Shown here: positions 20,945-23,064 of the stretch, in pieces
Position numbering within the stretch: position 1 is the first letter of the stretch
Layout of the letters: every line of letters starts with the position of its first letter
From: a virus
Reading direction: 5' to 3' (one strand)
IMG/VR virus record: IMGVR_UViG_3300042691_022212
Span: 1-23,064 of that record
DNA: 23,064 nucleotides
Program-made: the position numbers and the translations under genes
The notes under the pieces: model-generated
The model's database searches: none
The model's input: the letters and a program-made list of their open reading frames with translations, nothing else
Told to the model about the DNA's origin: nothing

Positions 20945-21661
20945 ATGAATTTAAGAATTTTAAATCCTGGAGAAACTGGTAAAGGAATACTAATTGAAAA
21001 TGATGGGTGGGTGTCACCAACAACGGAAAATAATTCATACATTATGGAATCTAAAAGTATGTTAGACCATTCCAAACCATTTGAATTCTATGCTGTATTA
21101 CAAAAATACAATACACCAAATAGAAATGGTAGAATTTATCCAGAAAAGATATTAAAAAGAGAAGCCGAGAATTATAGAAAGATGATTCAAAAAGGAACAT
21201 CGTTATCAGAATTAAATCATCCAGAATCATCACTAATTGACTTAGATAGAGTATCTCATATAATAACAGAAGTATGGTGGGAAGGTCCAATATTAATGGG
21301 TAAACTTAAATTGTTAACATCACCAGGATTTCACGAAAGAGGTATAGTATCTACTAAAGGTGATATGGCCGCAAATTATTTAAGACAAGGTGTAACTCTT
21401 GGTATTTCCTCTCGTGGGGTTGGTTCATTGAAAAAAGTTGGGGAACAAAATGAAGTTCAAGATGATTTTGAATTAATTTGTTTTGATTTGGTATCATCAC
21501 CATCAACACCTGGTGCTTATCTATTTTTAAATAAAGAAGATAAACATATGTTTGAAGAAAATCTTGATGAAGAAAAAAGAATGGCTGTTGAACGAAATGT
21601 TGGAAGTAGTGGTAATAAATCTTTGGACTTAATGAAAAAATTATCTAAATACGGATTTTAA
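20945..21661 (+). CDS. gp21: Prohead core protease (T4 gp21-like)
   Basis: A 238-residue serine protease of the T4 gp21 type (T4 gp21 has 212). Candidate catalytic His is H92 in SELNHPESSLIDLDRVSH, and Ser is S155/S156 in LGISSRGVGS. A third acid may be in CFDLVSSPST (D181). The N-terminal NTPNRNGRIYPEKILKRE is characteristic of the family. The enzyme degrades the scaffold core and trims head proteins during prohead maturation, so its substrates include the scaffold protein encoded from 22104. The C-terminal tail (from about 200, KHMFEENLDEEKRMAVERNV) may be a removable propeptide or core-binding segment. Gene order portal - core region - protease - scaffold matches T4. Confidence 0.93.
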   Translation: MNLRILNPGETGKGILIENDGWVSPTTENNSYIMESKSMLDHSKPFEFYAVLQKYNTPNRNGRIYPEKILKREAENYRKMIQKGTSLSELNHPESSLIDLDRVSHIITEVWWEGPILMGKLKLLTSPGFHERGIVSTKGDMAANYLRQGVTLGISSRGVGSLKKVGEQNEVQDDFELICFDLVSSPSTPGAYLFLNKEDKHMFEENLDEEKRMAVERNVGSSGNKSLDLMKKLSKYGF

Positions 21662-21727
21662 TTTATTGATTTTTTAAGAAAGATTGTCTATGATTTATTA
21701 TCTAATAATTTTTAAAAAAATATAATC

Positions 21728-21943
21728 ATGGAAGAAGGGCAAAAATATTTTGTAGCAAAAATCTCAGAAGAGTTTACTGACGAAGAAACTGGAAAGAAAA
21801 AAAAGGTAAAATTGGAAAAATTGGTTATGGGTTATTCACCAACAGATGTTGAAGCTAAGGTAACTAAAATTTATGAACACTATACCTTTGATTGGAGAAT
21901 TACCGCAATAGTAGAGAGTAAAATTGATGAGGTGATTGAATAA
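21728..21943 (+). CDS. Small conserved protein, possibly DUF4494-like
   Basis: A 71-residue protein: MEEGQKYFVAKISEEFTDEE, then GKKKKVKLEKLVMGYSPTDVEAKVTKIYEHYTFDWRITAIVESKIDEVIE. The order of a short beta hairpin with a Lys-rich turn, a helix with T/S-DVEAKVTK, and a final beta segment ending in SKIDEV resembles DUF4494-type small proteins found in Bacteroidetes, from memory only. Function unknown. It lies between the protease and scaffold genes and is followed by a strong terminator. It lacks an exact late-type motif and so may be read from the protease promoter. Confidence 0.75.
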   Translation: MEEGQKYFVAKISEEFTDEETGKKKKVKLEKLVMGYSPTDVEAKVTKIYEHYTFDWRITAIVESKIDEVIE

Positions 21944-21961
21944 AATTCACGAATTATTATG

Positions 21962-21990
21962 GGGAGACATTATGTCTCCCTTTTTTTTTT
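21962..21990 (+). terminator. Rho-independent terminator
   Basis: Perfect 8-bp stem GGGAGACA/TGTCTCCC with loop TTA, followed by ten T. The strongest terminator in the window; it separates the protease unit from the scaffold gene. Confidence 0.9.
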
Positions 21991-22003
21991 GTCATTATTC
22001 AAA

Positions 22004-22076
22004 TATTTATAATTGTTAAAAATATTTGGTTAAAAATCCATTTAACTAACTTTTTTTAACATCGTATATATTTATA
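22004..22076 (+). promoter_or_regulatory. Two TATTTATA motifs upstream of the scaffold gene
   Basis: Exact copies at 22004-22011 and 22069-22076, the second ending 27 bases before the ATG at 22104. They follow the terminator directly. Two sites may serve high expression, as expected of a scaffold or capsid operon. Confidence 0.5.
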
Positions 22077-22103
22077 TAATAAAATAAACAAAAAACCAAG
22101 AAA

Positions 22104-23064
22104 ATGGCTAAAGAAAATAATATTTTAGAAGAAGCAATCATCCAAATGAAAAATTTGGAAGAGGCGGTTGCTGAAAACGCAAAAGGAATACTTGCTTCAA
22201 CTATGAAACAAGAAATCAAACAATTGGTAAAAGAATCTCTTAACGAACAAGATGACGAAGAAGAAATCGAAGACGAAGAAGAGATGGATATGGAAGATTC
22301 AGATGTTGCTGATGTTGAATTCCCTGAAGACGAAGAAGAAGAGGATGACACTGAAGAATATTCTGATGATGAATCAATAATGGATTATTCTGATGAAGAA
22401 GATGACGAGACATTGGATTTAACAAATATGGACACAGATTCAGTTGTTAAAATCTTTGGTTTGTTAGATGACTCAGCAGATATTGAAGTCGTTCCTGACC
22501 AACAAAAAGGTAAAGTCCATTTTAAAGATAATCGTACTGACAAAGAGTATATTGTTGTTACAGAAAGTGATGAAGATATGGGTATGTATTCTGAAGAAGA
22601 AATGCACGAAATGGATGAAATGCACGAAATGGATGATATGTACGAAATGGATGATATGTACGAAGAAGAAGATATGGTTTCTGATGAAGAAATTGTATAC
22701 GAAATTGAAATGGATGATGAAATTGATGACGAAATGGGTGATGAAGATTACTCTGAATTTAATGAAGGAGATGATTTTGATTTTTATGACGAAAAAGAAG
22801 ATGTTGTAACTGAAGCTAAAAAAACAAAAGGAATAACTAAAGGTTCTGGACCTAAATTCAAATATGATTCAAAACCAAATTCAAAGGGATTTAAAGATGA
22901 TATGGAACAAGGTCCTAGAAGTGTAGGTACGGGTAAAGTACCAAAAAATCTATACAAACTTGATTCTCCAAGTTTTGATGGTGAATTCTCTAAGAAACCA
23001 ACCAAATCAAAAGAAACAAAAGGAAGTATGATGATAAAGCCTAAAAAAGTAGAAACAAAAGAGG
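22104..23064 (+). CDS. gp22: Prohead scaffold/core protein (T4 gp22-like), 3'-partial
   Basis: The frame starts MAKENNILEEAIIQMKNLEE and stays open to the right edge (320 codons, no stop), so the gene is cut by the window. The N-terminal helix (ILEEAIIQMKNLEEAVAENA, then STMKQEIKQLVKESL) resembles prohead scaffold proteins of T4-like phages. A long, very acidic region follows (about 50-105 and 155-230), with Met-rich repeats of HEMDEM/HEMDDM/YEMDDM. Between them, SVVKIFGLLDDSADIEVVPD and EYIVVTESDEDMG could be a small folded unit. After about residue 233 the protein turns basic (KKTKGITKGSGPKFKYDSK). It would form the internal core on which capsid protein assembles and then be cut by the upstream protease. 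The position after portal and protease matches T4, whose gp22 is shorter (269). Confidence 0.8.
   Translation, partial: MAKENNILEEAIIQMKNLEEAVAENAKGILASTMKQEIKQLVKESLNEQDDEEEIEDEEEMDMEDSDVADVEFPEDEEEEDDTEEYSDDESIMDYSDEEDDETLDLTNMDTDSVVKIFGLLDDSADIEVVPDQQKGKVHFKDNRTDKEYIVVTESDEDMGMYSEEEMHEMDEMHEMDDMYEMDDMYEEEDMVSDEEIVYEIEMDDEIDDEMGDEDYSEFNEGDDFDFYDEKEDVVTEAKKTKGITKGSGPKFKYDSKPNSKGFKDDMEQGPRSVGTGKVPKNLYKLDSPSFDGEFSKKPTKSKETKGSMMIKPKKVETKE
22605..22664 (+). repeat. 18-bp tandem repeat in the scaffold gene
   Basis: Units CACGAAATGGATGAAATG, CACGAAATGGATGATATG and TACGAAATGGATGATATG at 22605, 22623 and 22641, plus a partial unit. They are in frame and encode (H/Y)EMD(E/D)M. Confidence 0.85.

Noticed and set aside
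22468-22809. 113-codon + strand frame rich in Lys, Trp and Met
   Set aside because: It is an alternative-frame shadow of the acidic repeats in the scaffold gene that runs open from 22104 to the window end.

Overview
This is part of the genome of a tailed, T4-like (myovirus-type) bacteriophage that probably infects a Bacteroidetes host, most likely a flavobacterium-like one. The phage call rests on a head-morphogenesis series in T4 order on the + strand: large terminase (15648-17417), portal (17644-19449), prohead protease (20945-21661) and a prohead scaffold protein that runs off the right edge (from 22104). The host call is inference. The DNA is very AT-rich, start codons lack Shine-Dalgarno sequences, a small lipoprotein has a Bacteroidetes-style signal peptide, the ribosomal protein bS21 resembles the Bacteroidetes form, and the tmRNA tag begins with glycine.

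Layout. 1-2300: two small phage proteins, then a NlpC/P60-like putative peptidoglycan hydrolase with a duplicated N-terminal domain. 2316-3927: accessory genes of mixed strand, including a secreted phosphodiester-glycosidase-like protein (-) and a 54-residue lipoprotein (-). 4056-5192: three small membrane proteins; the first two overlap out of frame like spanin genes. 5234-5614 (-): a complete phage tmRNA (ssrA). 5694-10524: a large unknown protein, a compact M20/PepT-like peptidase, a ClpC-like AAA+ unfoldase without the N-terminal domain (-) and, divergent from it, a protein with two UVR motifs. 10568-11589: a KTSC-domain protein and a nucleotidyltransferase. 11624-15591: four overlapping, translationally coupled genes upstream of the terminase, rich in acidic and low-complexity sequence. 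15648-23064: the head module, with a bS21 gene inserted antisense at 20184-20378.

The genes suggest two linked themes. One is virion assembly and lysis. The other is take-over of host translation and protein turnover: tmRNA (ribosome rescue and tagging), bS21 (ribosome composition), a Clp unfoldase with a possible UVR adaptor, and a peptidase that could finish degradation. I regard this second set as the most interesting content.

Two promoter classes can be proposed by eye. An octamer TATTTATA (the reverse complement of the T4 late promoter core) lies 11-27 bases before many + strand genes, mainly structural ones. A TTGACT-like box, 17-base spacer and TATT box precede the tmRNA, the lipoprotein, the UVR gene and one small gene. 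Several GC-rich hairpins with T tracts act as terminators, three of them between convergent genes.
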